Source of the DNA: Choristoneura fumiferana | Taxonomy: Eukaryota > Arthropoda > Insecta > Lepidoptera > Tortricidae | Reading direction: 5' to 3' | Length of the DNA: 64,000 bases | Assembly: GCF_025370935.1 (NCBI RefSeq) | Contig: NC_133491.1 | Coordinates: forward strand, 13,211,456-13,275,455 | Part shown: piece after piece, positions 11,760 through 22,775 of the stretch | How the letters are laid out: each line of letters begins with the position of its first letter | Position numbering within the stretch: position 1 is the stretch's first letter | Made by a program: the position numbers and the translations under genes | The notes under the pieces: model-generated | The model's input: the letters and a program-made list of their open reading frames with translations, nothing else | What the model was told of the DNA's origin: nothing | Databases searched by the model: none

Positions 11760-11825
11760 AACACCGCTTTGTTTATTGATATGGATCTCCGCAAAGGAAC
11801 GCCTGATTTAATTAATTTTGAGGTA
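11760..11825 (+). repeat. Fragment of the GGACCTCCGCAAAG repeat family
   Basis: TTGATATGGATCTCCGCAAA, CGCCTGATT and a terminal AATTAATTTTGAG match the ends of longer copies at 41195-41457 and 37395-37660. The fragment mimics a short exon because it opens with ATG and is followed by GTAAGT. Confidence 0.6.
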
Positions 11826-12620
11826 AGTAGAAGTGTTATATTTAAGTATGTTTTCATGGTTACTAAATTATTCAAGAACTGCATAGCTTTAGCTAGTGAA
11901 TAATCATGATATTTTTAGAGCTACCGCAACCATGAGTCACAGTAGCGCAGTAATTTAATATTCAAGCCTTCGTTCTTGGTACTTCTTATTAGGGATGTCT
12001 TTATATGGCAGTAGCAAGTGAGAGAACTTATTAGAATGAACATTGGGTTCAGTATTATTTTCTTTAATTATTAAATTAGGTAAGACACTTACTTTTACTC
12101 TGTAGAAGAATTTTAAATCATAATATTGAGTGTAGGTAGTATATAATATGTGTAAGCTAGTAAATTAGTGTAATTTAAAATTGACATTCTATTTTGTGAG
12201 TTATGTAATTATTTCGGCCTTATTATGTGTACCTTGATATTTAAATTTTACATTCATTATTTTACTTATTTTGTTAATTTAATCCTGATAATATTTACCT
12301 AATTTACCTAATAATATTAAAAACCTTTTTTGTACACCATGTTATTATTATTATATTTAGCCCATAACCATGTATTTACATAAAATAAAGTACCTATCTG
12401 ATTGATGATTGACCGAAGCACTATCGTACTTCTTACTTTCTTTTGGCTCAAAAATTATTATTTATACCTAATGGTAATCTCGGAAACGGTAGTATCGATT
12501 TCAACAAAATTTATAAAAATAAAATGAAATAACATTTGTCTAAAAATGTTTGAAAACAAAGGAATAAATCAGGTAGGTTGGCGGTTTTTAGTTACCTTGA
12601 AGTTAAAATGACTCCCAGAC
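11826..12620. other. Intergenic, no recognised feature
   Basis: AT-rich sequence with no exon, RNA gene or repeat I can support. Confidence 0.5.
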
Positions 12621-12624
12621 GCAC

Positions 12625-12785
12625 GAGCCAATAGAAACGCTTCGTTTAGCTCGCCTCGCTCCGCTCAGCTATTTCCACCAGAGATGTGCTGTGCGAGGAT
12701 AGGTAAATGAAACGTTTCATAAAAAATACATTCCTCGTAACACAGTGACATCCTCGCGCACCTTAGCTGGAAACGTAGCCTTATT
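12625..12785. mobile_element. MITE of the CCACCAGAGATGTGC family
   Basis: Contains TTTCCACCAGAGATGTGCTG, GGTAAATGAAACGTTTC, ACATTCCTCGTAACACA and TGGAAACG. The order matches the copies at 33418-33516 and 14100-14455. The inverted ends (CCACCAGAG versus CTCTGGTGG) are eroded on the right. Confidence 0.55.
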
Positions 12786-12789
12786 CTAA

Positions 12790-14095
12790 AGTATTTCTTT
12801 ACCATAATCATGACGAACCAACTCTAGAGGAACCCTAAAAACGTAACCATTGACTAAGCTAACCGGAAATCGATACAATTTCGAATATAAATCAGCTTCT
12901 GAATTAATTTGGATTTGTTTCAATATTTAATTAAACAAAACAGTAACTGGAAGCTGAAGGTGTAAAGATTACTTTGAACTTCATTCATAATTCGAAATAA
13001 GATAAATTAGGTGACTAAATACGAATTATGGGCAAGTCAGTAGATATTCATCTGTTTAATTTATTTAGGATTCACGGTTGTCCTAATGTGTCACCGTTTT
13101 AAAAATTCTGTTTCGATGTTTGTATACAAGGTGTTAATTAAATAACTGAAAACGTGCAAGTACTGTTGATGAAGGAGGATCTATTACACTGCACTTTTAA
13201 CGAGGTTGCGTTGTTTTAATCCCAATTTTACTATGCTAATCTAAAATTATAAGTGAAACATGCCGATTAAATGTCTTGGCGAGAATGCATATCATTTTGA
13301 CAATTTAATGTTGGCCTTATGCTGCTACTTTTTATTTTATTCCAGAAACGGCGACAACTTTCGAGTGTACAATAAAAAAATTAAATCATTCAATCGTTAA
13401 TTTGCTAACATAGGTAAGTTTTACTGATGTTATATACTATGTTTGCCATAAGGCATACAAATACACATACTCCACATGCAGCACAGCTGAATAGAATTAC
13501 AACTTAGCAAAAGTACGAATATTTTTTTAAATAAATACCGTGTCTTGAAGTTTATTAATTAAACTTATTTAAAATAAACAAAGACAGTTGGTTTGTCTGG
13601 GATTTTCCGTTTAGTAAATGAACGCCTTATTAACACATACATTTATATCATCCACATACATGACAAACGAAAACTTTAACCGATAATATTACTAACATTA
13701 TAAAGTTGAAAAGTGGTCTTTGATTTTCTTACACGCTATAATTTCAACAATAACTTCACTCTACATTTTTAAAACCTAAAATGATGTAAAAACTTTAACT
13801 AATAATTACGTTATAAGGTGATTGATATTAAACTACTTGTTATGTGTCACTTACTGTCATTATTACGTTATTATACTGTCAAAGACGTGTGAATTGTAGG
13901 TTATAATATTTTCATATTTTCGCGAAAATAGTTAAAGAAGCATTGTAAGAATGAAATTTAAATGACTTTGTGATAGTTACTTAGGTGTACTTTTTAGTTA
14001 GTTATGGTGGCATTAAATTCAAAAGGCAAATAAAGAATAATATTACAAACTATACTCTTTTATTAGAAGCTTATAGTTGAAAACTAGGCACAGGA
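12790..14095. other. Intergenic, no recognised feature
   Basis: A 1.3-kb AT-rich stretch. I see no open frame above 60 codons and no recognisable repeat, splice-bounded exon or RNA gene. Confidence 0.5.
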
Positions 14096-14099
14096 CAGC

Positions 14100-14455
14100 C
14101 CTAAAGAAACAGCTGAGCGGAGCTAGAATAATTTAATGTAGCGTTTCTATTGCTTCATGAAATAACCTCACCAACAAAGAGTTGGAAAACCCTCGACTTT
14201 GTCACTTCAAAGTTCAATATCTCAAAAACGGCTTAAACCCATTTTGATAAAACATGTCTAAGAACCATCGCTAGAAAACCTGCTTTCAAATTAAAAAAAA
14301 ACCGCATTAAAATTGGTCCACCCGTTTAAGAGTTACGGTGCCACAGACAGACACACTTAGCGGTCAAACTTATAACACCCCTCTTTTTGCGTCAGGGGTA
14401 AAAACACATTCCTCGCAACAGAATCTCGCACATCTCTGGTGGAAACGCCTTATCG
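14100..14455. mobile_element. CCACCAGAG-family MITE split by a second repeat
   Basis: The left half (AAACAGCTGAGCGGAGC, GTAGCGTTTCTATTG, CTTCATGAA) and right half (AACACATTCCTCGCAAC, GCACATCTCTGGTGGAAA) together match the uninterrupted copy at 33418-33516. They are separated by 245 bp of the 'CTTATAACACCC' repeat (14158-14402). Confidence 0.65.
14158..14402 (+). repeat. CTTATAACACCC repeat family, nested copy
   Basis: Order of landmarks: CCCTCGACTTTGTCACTTC, CAATATCTCAAAAACGGCT, ACATGTCTAAGAACCATCGC, AGTTACGGTGCCACAGACAG, GCGGTCAAACTTATAACACC, CTTTTTGCGTCAGGGGT. The same order occurs inverted at 14558-14805 and direct at 15054-15300. It is non-coding; the class is unknown to me. Confidence 0.7.
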
Positions 14456-14557
14456 CTCTTTGAGGTATAGGTAGTGCCACCAAAGTTGAGGTCACGCACA
14501 CAAGAACATGTCATGTAACGACAGCAGGATTTTGATGTTTACTCATTAATTTCATTC

Positions 14558-14805
14558 ATATTCTTTTTAAACCCAAAAAGAGGATTGTTATAAGTGTGAC
14601 TGCTATGTGTTTCTGTCTGTCTGTGGCACTGTAGCTCTTAAACGGATGGACCGATTTGAATGCGTTTTTTTTTATCTGAAAGTAGGTTTTCTAGCGATGG
14701 TTCTTAGATATGTTTCATCAAAATCGGTATAGCCGTTTTTGAGATATTGAACTTTGAAATAAGTCGAGGGTTTTTCAACTTTTTCTTGTTTAGGTTAGTT
14801 TAGTG
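14558..14805 (-). repeat. CTTATAACACCC repeat family, inverted copy
   Basis: The same landmarks as 14158-14402 in reverse complement, ending near TTTGAGATATTGAACTTTG and AAGTCGAGGG. With the neighbouring direct copies it could form a large local inverted repeat. Confidence 0.7.
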
Positions 14806-14929
14806 TGCAATCAGTTCTTAATGTAGTTGTGTGAGTAATCATTCACTTCAACTCTCGTGGCACTAGCTATAGAAAGGTGTGCTTTTGTACCCTTCACCTA
14901 TATCTAACTAGGTATCTTTATTAACTAGG

Positions 14930-15030
14930 ATTCCACCGATAGTGTAATACCACGATATCGACGTGTCCAGGCGACAGTAAAGGGTGACCGCGTCGCGGCA
15001 GCCTGGGGCGGCCGTAGGGTTGCCATTAAA
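14930..15030. other. GC-rich island of unknown origin
   Basis: A roughly 100-bp stretch containing GACCGCGTCGCGGCAGCC and GGGGCGGCCGTAGGG in otherwise AT-rich DNA. No domain was recognised in either strand. It may be an exon scrap or part of an unlisted repeat. Confidence 0.35.
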
Positions 15031-15053
15031 CAAATAGTTAAAAAAAAAATGAC

Positions 15054-15300
15054 AATTAGAATGCATTAAAAATAACCTAACCAGAAAACAGTTGAAAAGT
15101 CGGGGGCGACTTTGTCACTTCAAAGCTGAACCGATTTTGATGAAACATGTCTAAGAACCATCGCTAGAAACCCTGCTTTCAAATAAAAAAATACGCCATC
15201 AAATCGGTTTATCCGTTCAAGAGCTACGGTGCCACAGACAGACAGACAGACACACAGCGGTCAAACTTATAACACCCTCTTTTTGCGTCGGTGGTTAAAA
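15054..15300 (+). repeat. CTTATAACACCC repeat family
   Basis: Third copy within 1.2 kb, with AACCTAACCAG near its start, a short deletion removing the AATATCTCAAAAACG part, and the CTTATAACACCCTC end. The AACCTAACC motif belongs to the repeat and is not a telomeric insertion. Confidence 0.7.
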
Positions 15301-17342
15301 AAGTACTAAAAAGGAAACACAAATCTTGTCTAGAATTATGATAAGATATACTTAAAGTTCAACAGTCGGAATTTACTACTGGAAATTGACTAGAATTATT
15401 TAAACCGATCATAACCTTTCATCAGGTGAGATACGGGTTAATTACGGGTTAATTATGAAATATTATGTACCCTATAACATTCCGACAGTAATAATGAATC
15501 CAATACGAAATAGACAATTACATACATTCGATTTGATATTGGATACTCGGAAAACATAACCCTAGGAATAATCAATAAAAAAGTAATGAAAGAAACTGAA
15601 TCTAGGTTTATTTTGATAGTGTAGGTAATGGGTGATGTCAGGCATGTATCACTTGATTTAAGATGAAAAACACTTATCACTTCTCATGCTCGTAAAGTTC
15701 GTGTTTATAAATGCTGGATCCAGGCGACATAAAATTACGTTTTATGCTCTAGTGCATAAAGTAAAATCTTCGTCTAAGATCATTGTCGACAGCCACAAAC
15801 AAAAAAGTTTCTACATAATTTTTTAATCATTTTTAACTTATATAAAAAAAACAATCAAAATAAATCAATAAAACTAAAAAAACAATTATTATATAGAAAT
15901 GCATGAAAAATAAAAGGTATAAACAGTAAGTGAAAAATTGTTTCCACAGCAGGGTAAAACTTGAGCATTAAACCCATTTTCCCCTCGACGTCTCTATCTA
16001 CCCTCGCCGTACCGGCTCGGGTGGCTATATGAAAGTTTTGGGTAAAATGGCTCGTTTTATGGTATCGTTGTACAATCTACTTTTGTTTCTTTTGACGACA
16101 CAATAGTACAGCTTTTTAACATGGTAACTAATGAAACAATATAAAAAAAGCTTTTGTACATTATCTGCAACTAGTAAATTAATATCACTCTAGTATTAAA
16201 CATAATCTTGGTTTATGTGCAAATTATAACTCGTAGAGTATTGTACTTGGAAAATAAAAAAGAATTTACATAATGCAAAACCGAGCTATGCATACCTTTT
16301 TTTTACTAATCGACTTCAAAATATAAGGAGGTTCTGTGTTCGACGGTATTTATTTTATTTTGATTTGCTCGTCACTTAGCAAGTTTACCAAAATTCTCAC
16401 CTACTGGAGAAAAAAATATAGAAATTGTAAAGCAAAAATGAGGTTTTATTTTATGCACGTGAATATTTAAGTATACGGAATGATTCGTAATTTTATTTAA
16501 TTTGATATTGTTTAGTTTAGTTTAATTTTATTTAATTTATTTTAGTTTTAATTTAATTATTTAAAAGGAATTGATCTAGAAGTATTTTCAGAAAATAAAC
16601 TAATGAAATTTATTTCATTTTTTGCTACAACCCTAGACACCAAGCCAGGCGTAGAAATATTCGCCTCGACCCTATTGTCCGATAGACGATATATCACTCC
16701 AACATACATCTAACTAATGCTATGCTTATGCATTAACTATTGTACATGTTGATTATATGGATGTATAGTTAAATCTCAGTTTGTCATTTTTGACAATTTG
16801 TTTATCAAGATAAATGTTTGTTAATATATTATGTTATAAGAGAACGTCTCTTGTATTCTTATTTCAATTATATTCTTTTTATAACTAACGACTTAGTTAG
16901 AGTTATTATACACAGCTTATATATTCACAATAAGGGGCTGTTTCACTATCCATTGATTAGTGTTAACTGACGGTTAAATGTGATGCCTGCTCTATTTGTT
17001 TTGCACCTAAACTAAAATATGGACACATCACCATACTTCAGATTACAAAAAGTAAAAAAAATGCAATGACCGTTACTACTCAAATAAAAATCTAAACAAA
17101 AGTAGCACCTGTGTTTGACATTCTCAAATAAATTCTAACAAATTTGACGTAAATTACTAAAGTTAAGGATCTAACCGTCTGATTAAATTTCCTTTCCAAG
17201 ATCAAAGTTCAAAACAGGGACAGAATCAGGGTTATAGTTAACGGAACGACTCTAGCTGTGAATACGAGTAAGGGCTGATTTGTTTTATTTAAGCCTTACA
17301 TTTTATTTTTAGTACAGCTTTTAAGTAATTTGAGTCATTCAA
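15301..17342. other. Intergenic, mostly featureless
   Basis: About 2 kb of AT-rich DNA with no supportable gene. Recognised scraps: a short repeat at 16285-16350 (ATCGACTTCAAAATATAAGG, related to the end of 35010-35180) and a half MITE of the GGGGCTGTTTCAC family at 16932-16996. The 75-codon minus-strand frame at 15453-15680 has no recognisable domain. Confidence 0.5.
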
Positions 17343-17522
17343 TCATCATCATCATCATCATATCAACCATAGGACGTCCACTGTTGGACATAGGCCTCCC
17401 CCATAGACCTCCAGTTGCCTCGGTTGGAAGCGGCTTGCATCCACCGTGAACCCGCGACTTTAACCAGGTCATCTGCCCATCTCGTTGGTGGACGTCCTAC
17501 GCTGCGCTTACCGAGATTTGAG
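17343..17522 (-). pseudogene. RTE-like LINE: C-terminus of reverse transcriptase ORF
   Basis: The minus strand reads KRSVGRPPTRWADDLVKV, then GSRWMQAASNRGNWRSMGEA and YVQQWT. The GRPxxRWADD(L/I)VKVAG...W...GEA(Y/F)VQQW pattern is characteristic of the extreme C-terminus of RTE-clade endonuclease/reverse transcriptase proteins in insects. It is followed by the typical 3' tail (GGCCTATGTCCAACAGTGGA) and a (GAT)n run, here seen as (ATC)n. Only the last 50 residues or so are present: a 5'-truncated dead copy. Other tails of this family are at 26690-26965 and 31101-31170. Confidence 0.85.
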
Positions 17523-18003
17523 TCATCGGATCTCCAAAAATGTTTATCTAATTTAGGTTGAAAATTGGCAAGGAACGACATTTGATGGTAAAAAATTGTC
17601 CATCTGACTATGACTGACTTTTTGTACAACTTTAAAAATATTAGACTATTACAGATCTAGTGAATATTGTTTTGCTATCGTATTTTGTTGGAAAAGTTCA
17701 TATCTCTCTAGTTTTGTCAATTAGCTTCAGTAAACTTTAGTAAGCTAGTTCAGAAAGACAAATACGAAATTTACCGACAACATACAATGGCAAAACATTT
17801 ATTTCACACTACATCTGTACATTTCTTCCTGAAGATGTCAAAGTTCAAAATAGGGAGCTAAATTAGGGTTTACCACGATCACGCGATTTAGTAGTACTTT
17901 TTATAAACTGCTATTTTAAAGGGGACATTGTGGTAGTGGTATGCTTTCATGCATTTAATTTTATCAGATGACACTATTCGGGGTTATCGAGAGTTAATTA
18001 AAT
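17523..18003. other. Intergenic, no recognised feature
   Basis: AT-rich sequence; no exon, RNA or repeat recognised. Confidence 0.5.
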
Positions 18004-18475
18004 GCAGGAAATAACGTTGCTGCAAGCAACTATAATAAAAATGTAGCAAGATTCGTTGATACTGTTCAACAATACGATGACAATGCAACTCTTGTGAATA
18101 AAGATAATATATTTGTAACTAATGACGAAGCAATTGAAAGTAGCAAATAATAATTTAACAATTAACAATGGCACGAACATTGTTCATAACGAAATAGATG
18201 ACAATGCAAAATTATTTACTGGACATTGTGCGTGTATTGTCCATTCAGAGAAATCAAAAACTACAAATAGCAGGAGCATAAATAAGAACTATTCTTTAGT
18301 TAAAGGGGTTAGAAAACAGGGGCCTTTAACATGTGTATTCTTTATTTATGGTCAATTATGTCCTGCAAACGGACTTTGTGAATCAAATTATGAATGGTTA
18401 TTAGGAGTATTTCTATTATTTACGGATGTACATTCAGATTTAGCTGTCTTCTCTTATATTTGGGTGTGTTCGTAA
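18004..18475 (+). pseudogene. Possible degenerate coding region, unknown family
   Basis: Two overlapping frames look coding-like. One (about 18004-18150) reads Asn/Asp-rich protein including VARFVDTVQQYDDNATLVNK and ends at TAA. The next frame (18122-18475, 117 codons) contains LFTGHCACIVHSEKSKT and YGQLCPANGLCESNYEWLL, and has six cysteines and a hydrophobic C-terminal stretch. The register shift at about 18120-18150 suggests a broken gene. I recognise no family. In AT-rich DNA such frames can arise by chance, so this is a weak call. Confidence 0.3.
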
Positions 18476-18479
18476 TGCA

Positions 18480-19020
18480 ATAGAATGGAGTAGCCTATAT
18501 TTTTATTTTTATTCATAAATTAAACATTTTTATTCCTTTTTTTATTTACTGTTATTATTAATGTTATTTATACTTATTTTACACAAATATTATTTATATC
18601 ATCCAAATGAAATTAACGCTCATTAAGTTTATGATAAAAAATTAAGGTTCAACTGTGGAAATGGATTTTATCAAAATTTCACGAATATAAATATTTTTAA
18701 CCACACAGCCGAATTATAACAGAATTTTAAAACATAATTACGTTGCTATTATCATTTTGCTATGTTGTTAGTTGAATTTAAATCTATTAGCACTTGTCCG
18801 CAACTTTCTCTTAATTTGTCAACGTATGCACAGTAAAAAAAACGACGGTAGCAGAGTAGTAAGGTAAAAATAATGTAGGTAATCCACTCCATCCTTTTAT
18901 TAACCCTTACAAAATTTGTCCTCGTAACTCAACAACATTGTCAAAAGACGTGCGTAACGTCTGAAAGAAACCATATCACATTTTATAGGACCACCTTCAT
19001 CCATAAATCTGGTACTTTAT
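18480..19020. other. Intergenic, no recognised feature
   Basis: AT-rich sequence between two weak coding-like patches. No repeat or exon was recognised. Confidence 0.45.
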
Positions 19021-19025
19021 GACCT

Positions 19026-19277
19026 AGAATTAATGCTTTCAGCTCATTACTGGCTATTCTTGGCGTATTTGTTTATGGGTCAACTAAGAATTACTGTGTG
19101 AAAGGAGTAAAAGGGGTGACTAGAGGCAGGGACCTTTTTGTACCTTTTGTCGATCCTGAACCAAATGTGTGGGGTTGTAAGACATGATAATCAAGATAAT
19201 AATGATGATAAAGATTCAAAAGAATTAGCTGAAAGATATCAAAACATATGCACATCTGAAAGTATAGTAAGTAGAAT
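19026..19277 (+). pseudogene. Possible degenerate coding region, unknown family
   Basis: One frame reads NAFSSLLAILGVFVYGSTKN followed by VKGVTRGRDLFVPFVDPEP and ends near 19180. A second frame then continues with RHDNQDNNDDKDSKELAERY and QNICTSESIVSRI to a stop. The first frame shows a hydrophobic stretch then a basic-acidic segment; the second is hydrophilic. The switch of frame fits a frameshifted relic related to 18004-18475. No homologue is recognised. Confidence 0.3.
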
Positions 19278-19766
19278 ATAATCTAGAAGTAATTTAGAAT
19301 AATATGTATGTTGAAATTTATATAATAATCATAATGCGATAGAACTACCTATAGTCATCCTTTTTTGCGACGTAACCAACTTCCTTTGAATACAACTGTA
19401 CAACATTGTGAACAACACTTAACTTTAATGACCACTTCCAACTGAATAGATAGATAAAAATCAAGAACATTTGACAAAATCTCGAACTGGTTCAGCAAAA
19501 GGCCAAAATTCTATTCAACACACGCTTATTACCTTGTTTAATAAACATTGCAACATTGTTGATTATTGCAAAACCGGTATTAAAACGATTATAGTGTAAC
19601 GTTACGAAGGGTCAGAAGTCCTTACGCAGGTGACAAATACGCAAAAAATCAAGCCAACAATGCGAACAACCAGAAGTACATTTTAATAACCTTGTCTTCA
19701 GAATAGATCGCAAAGTTGAAGTTACATTTTTAATGGTCTATAAAGAGTTTAATATTTAAAGTTTCG

Positions 19767-19925
19767 ATGAGAACGTTAGTCATTAATTTGGATGAATTTT
19801 ATTTGGAACGGATTGAAGAAAGCTGGTTGATGGATATAGACAAGTTGTTGTTTTATGACTATGAGAAAATAGCGAACTTTTGTGGAACTTTAACAAGAAA
19901 TAACGGCCAAATTGTTTCGCTATAA
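19767..19925 (+). CDS. Short hypothetical frame, 52 codons
   Basis: ATG to TAA, with a product containing LVINLDEFYLERIEESW and DIDKLLFYDYEKIANFCG. The acidic/aromatic composition looks more protein-like than random AT-rich translation. No promoter, splice site or homologue was identified. It ends just before the inverted-repeat element at 19948. It could be an exon or relic fragment belonging with 18.0-19.3 kb. Confidence 0.25.
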   Translation: MRTLVINLDEFYLERIEESWLMDIDKLLFYDYEKIANFCGTLTRNNGQIVSL

Positions 19926-19947
19926 ACTCCGAGTCCTTACTTTTTTT

Positions 19948-20498
19948 ACCCGACTGCGATGCATGTTAGTATGTATGTATGTCTATTCCTATGTCCTCTC
20001 ATAACTACTCAACGGCTGAACCGATTTTGATAAATAATACGTCATTGGATTCGTCTTAATGACGCGAGTGACTCTGGGTACATTAAATTCTTAAAAAATC
20101 AAAATGACAGATTTTTCGCGCCAAATTGTAAGTTTTCAAAAAATGTTTTTTGTTTAAACCTATTAAGTATCAAATGAAAGCTAATAATTAGCCCATTCAA
20201 AAAATATATGGCTTATAACCGTTTTAATATACCATTTTCAAAGAAAAATGTGAAATAAAACAATAAATTAAAAAAAAACCCGAACTTAAAAATACTAAAA
20301 GAAGAAAACAAGTCTAGTGGCTAGAACTTTGTTAAGTAGCTAACTTAAAGTTCAACAGTCGGGACCCATTTAAATCGTGACGCTCAAAAATTCTTACCTA
20401 ATGGGTCCCGACTGTTGAACTTTAAGTTAGCTACTTAACAAAGTTCTAGCCCACTAGACTTGTTTTCTTCTTTTTTAGTATTTTTAAGGCAGTCGGGT
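19948..20498. mobile_element. 550-bp inverted-repeat element with a central hairpin
   Basis: The ends are ACCCGACTGC and GCAGTCGGGT. The right half (20272-20500) is itself a long near-perfect palindrome: AACAAGTCTAGTGG, AACTTTGTTAAGTAGC and TTCAACAGTCGGGACCCAT are all repeated in inverse. The left part contains CAACGGCTGAACCGATTTTG, common to many insect repeats. Non-autonomous; the superfamily is not established. Confidence 0.7.
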
Positions 20499-20499
20499 T

Positions 20500-22520
20500 T
20501 TTGATTTTTTTAATTTATTGTTTTTAATAATATTTTTATTTCTTGCTACCTAACCTGAGGCATACTATTATTGAGTAATGCTCTACTGTGCGATACACAA
20601 ACTGAAATAAATTCTGTTAATATCATGAATGACATACTTAAGGATGAAACTATCCATCTCCTTTTTTTTCTGAAAACAATTTAATAGCTTAGGGTCAATT
20701 TCACAAAGGGCATCCGTTCCATCATTTGATATCCTATTTCACACCTCTCAAAACATTTAACGATCACACTTTAACACAGAAGAACAATAGTAACACATCA
20801 TTAGTTCTAAAATGGTCAAATAATGACCATGAATAAATAATATATTTAGATAAGGAAGAATGAGGGTAGTAACAAAAGATTGGGGGTCGCGCAAGGAGAC
20901 GTTTTGGGCCAGTATTAATTATACGTGACAAAATTGACACAATGCGTGCTTTTGATGTGTGAGACAGATAATGTTGTGAAGTGTGTGATTGGACCCTTTG
21001 TGTGAGAAACGTTGATGTGAATGGGATTAATGATCCACATTGCTTCGGTGTCACGGATATTTAAAATTAAATGATTCAAGATAGGTAATGCTGCTCTCAG
21101 AGTAATTTTATATTATATCTTCGATAGTTGAGGCTCGGTTGCATCAAAGAAAGCTTTACTTGGGGAATCGACAAGAGTTGTAGACATTCCCAATCGAGCA
21201 CGTTCTTGTAACAGATTAAAATAAATATATGGATAACATAGTCTGCTTATCAATCAATATAAACACACATACCAATTGTTAAGTCCTTCATTGCAAGATT
21301 TAACTGAAAAACTTTATGAAAAGAAACCAATTTGTATTTTTGGGGGAGGACTAGTCCAGTAAGTCCAACTTTGGAAGATCTGCGGTTGATATGATAATGA
21401 TGATGACGGCCGAATCTTGGGATCGATGCCTGTGGCAGAAAATATTGATGACAAAATTAAACATGTAAGTAATTGACGTCAATGCAGTACTACCTTCATT
21501 CATATATTATTTGATTATAGCCATAATTGTATAATAGGTCACTCGAAAAGCAGCCCTCACAAAAGGACGAATTCTTCGTTAAATCCTCCTGACATTCTTA
21601 TGCGTGAATCATGTCACAATTCATCTTAATCCTTTCCTATTCGATCTCAATGGTTCACGACCTTTCAAAAAGAAGCCCGTCTGATATTTTCCAAACGACA
21701 AAAAAACAAACCAAACCACGCAGCTTTAATATATTCAAAATATGTATTGTGTGTGGTACTTTTTATTGGACAGGGGTTAAACAATGACACTCAGATCATC
21801 TTGATCTCTTTACACTTAAAAAAAAAGGAGACAAAGAATTGGACCTTTTAATGACAATAGTTTGATTGTTTGACGGACAATAATTTATGTATGCGTCATT
21901 TAATGTGATAACATCTAAGTTTGATGAAGTTGAGATTTACAGGATCGTAAAGTATGAAGAATGGATGTCGGAATTAAAGTTGAGTGATAAAAGACTAACT
22001 TTTTTGATGGTCTTGAACGAGTACCAGTGCAAAGATGAATGTAAACTTCAATGTGAAGAGTGATGAGTTGTGTAGTTTTTGTGTGAGATGCACTAGGATT
22101 TGCTTTGAATAATCCTAGAAAAGTGCGACAGAATCGAACGCTAAGGGTTCTCTGCAAAATAGATTAGAATTTGTGTCGGTATTCATTAAAAAAGACGTAC
22201 TATCAAACCATTTCCTGCCATGAAGGGTTTTTAATACGAGCAAAACCTAACAGTTTGACATTAATTTTATTTATCCAGTAACCTTCTCAGTTAACTTCTG
22301 GGTGATTTGGATTTGTATCCAAATGTTTGTTTACATAAAAACACATGAAAATAACAGAAACACAAGATAATAAGATGTACAAATGCGAACTTATCCCTTA
22401 AAGGGATCTCTTTCAGTTAACCTTTGAACGATTGACAGGATATCAAACACAAGAGAAGACACTACAAGTACAATGAAAAGGTAAATGAACCGAAATTTAA
22501 ATTAAATAAATATTAATATA
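20500..22520. other. Intergenic, no well-supported feature
   Basis: About 2 kb of AT-rich DNA. A short stretch near 20883-20920 translates as GVAQGDVLGQ, reminiscent of the reverse-transcriptase GV(P/R)QG(S/D)VLGP motif, but stops follow immediately. A small coding-like frame is listed at 21887-22063. Nothing else was recognised. Confidence 0.45.
21887..22063 (+). CDS. Short hypothetical frame, 58 codons
   Basis: ATG to TGA, with a product containing KFDEVEIYRIVKYEEWMSEL and LMVLNEYQCKDECKLQCEE. It is rich in Glu and Lys with three cysteines close to the C-terminus. No splice sites, homologue or repeat context was recognised. Possibly a relic of the same unknown element as 18.0-19.9 kb, or chance. 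Confidence 0.25.
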   Translation: MYASFNVITSKFDEVEIYRIVKYEEWMSELKLSDKRLTFLMVLNEYQCKDECKLQCEE

Positions 22521-22521
22521 A

Positions 22522-22775
22522 ATAAATATCACGGGACAATTCACACCAATTGACCTAGTCCCAAAGTAAGCTTAGCAAAGCTTGTGTTATGGGTACTAAG
22601 CAACGGATTAATATAATTATATAGATAGATACATACTTAAATACATTCAACACCCAAGAACCGAGAACGAACATTCGTATTTTTCATACAAATATCTGCC
22701 CCGACACGGGAATCGAACCCGGGACCTCAAGCTTCGTAGTCAGGTTCTCCAACCACTAGGCCATCTGGTCGTCTA
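22522..22775 (-). mobile_element. tRNA-derived SINE (family C)
   Basis: On the minus strand it starts with a tRNA-like head: box A region GGCCTAGTGGTTGG, then GAAGCTTGAGGTCCC and a perfect box B, GGTTCGATTCC. A body follows with GTATGAAAAATACGAATG, GCTTAGTACCCATAACACAA and GGGACTAGGTCAATTGG, ending near AAATATTTATTTA-type sequence. The head pairs poorly as a functional tRNA and is joined to a non-tRNA body, so this is a SINE and not a tRNA gene. Confidence 0.85.

Noticed and set aside
11779..11825. A mini-exon opening with ATG and followed by a GTAAGT donor
   Set aside because: The same TATGGACCTCCGCAAAG...CGCCTGATT sequence occurs in dispersed copies (41405-41457), so it is repeat sequence, not a gene exon.
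20883..20925. Reverse-transcriptase motif GVAQGDVLGQ
   Set aside because: Stops follow at once and no neighbouring RT motifs are found in any frame; the likeness is too short to call.
22690..22774. A tRNA gene on the minus strand
   Set aside because: It has box A and box B but continues into a SINE body and tail, and a plausible tRNA cloverleaf is not evident.
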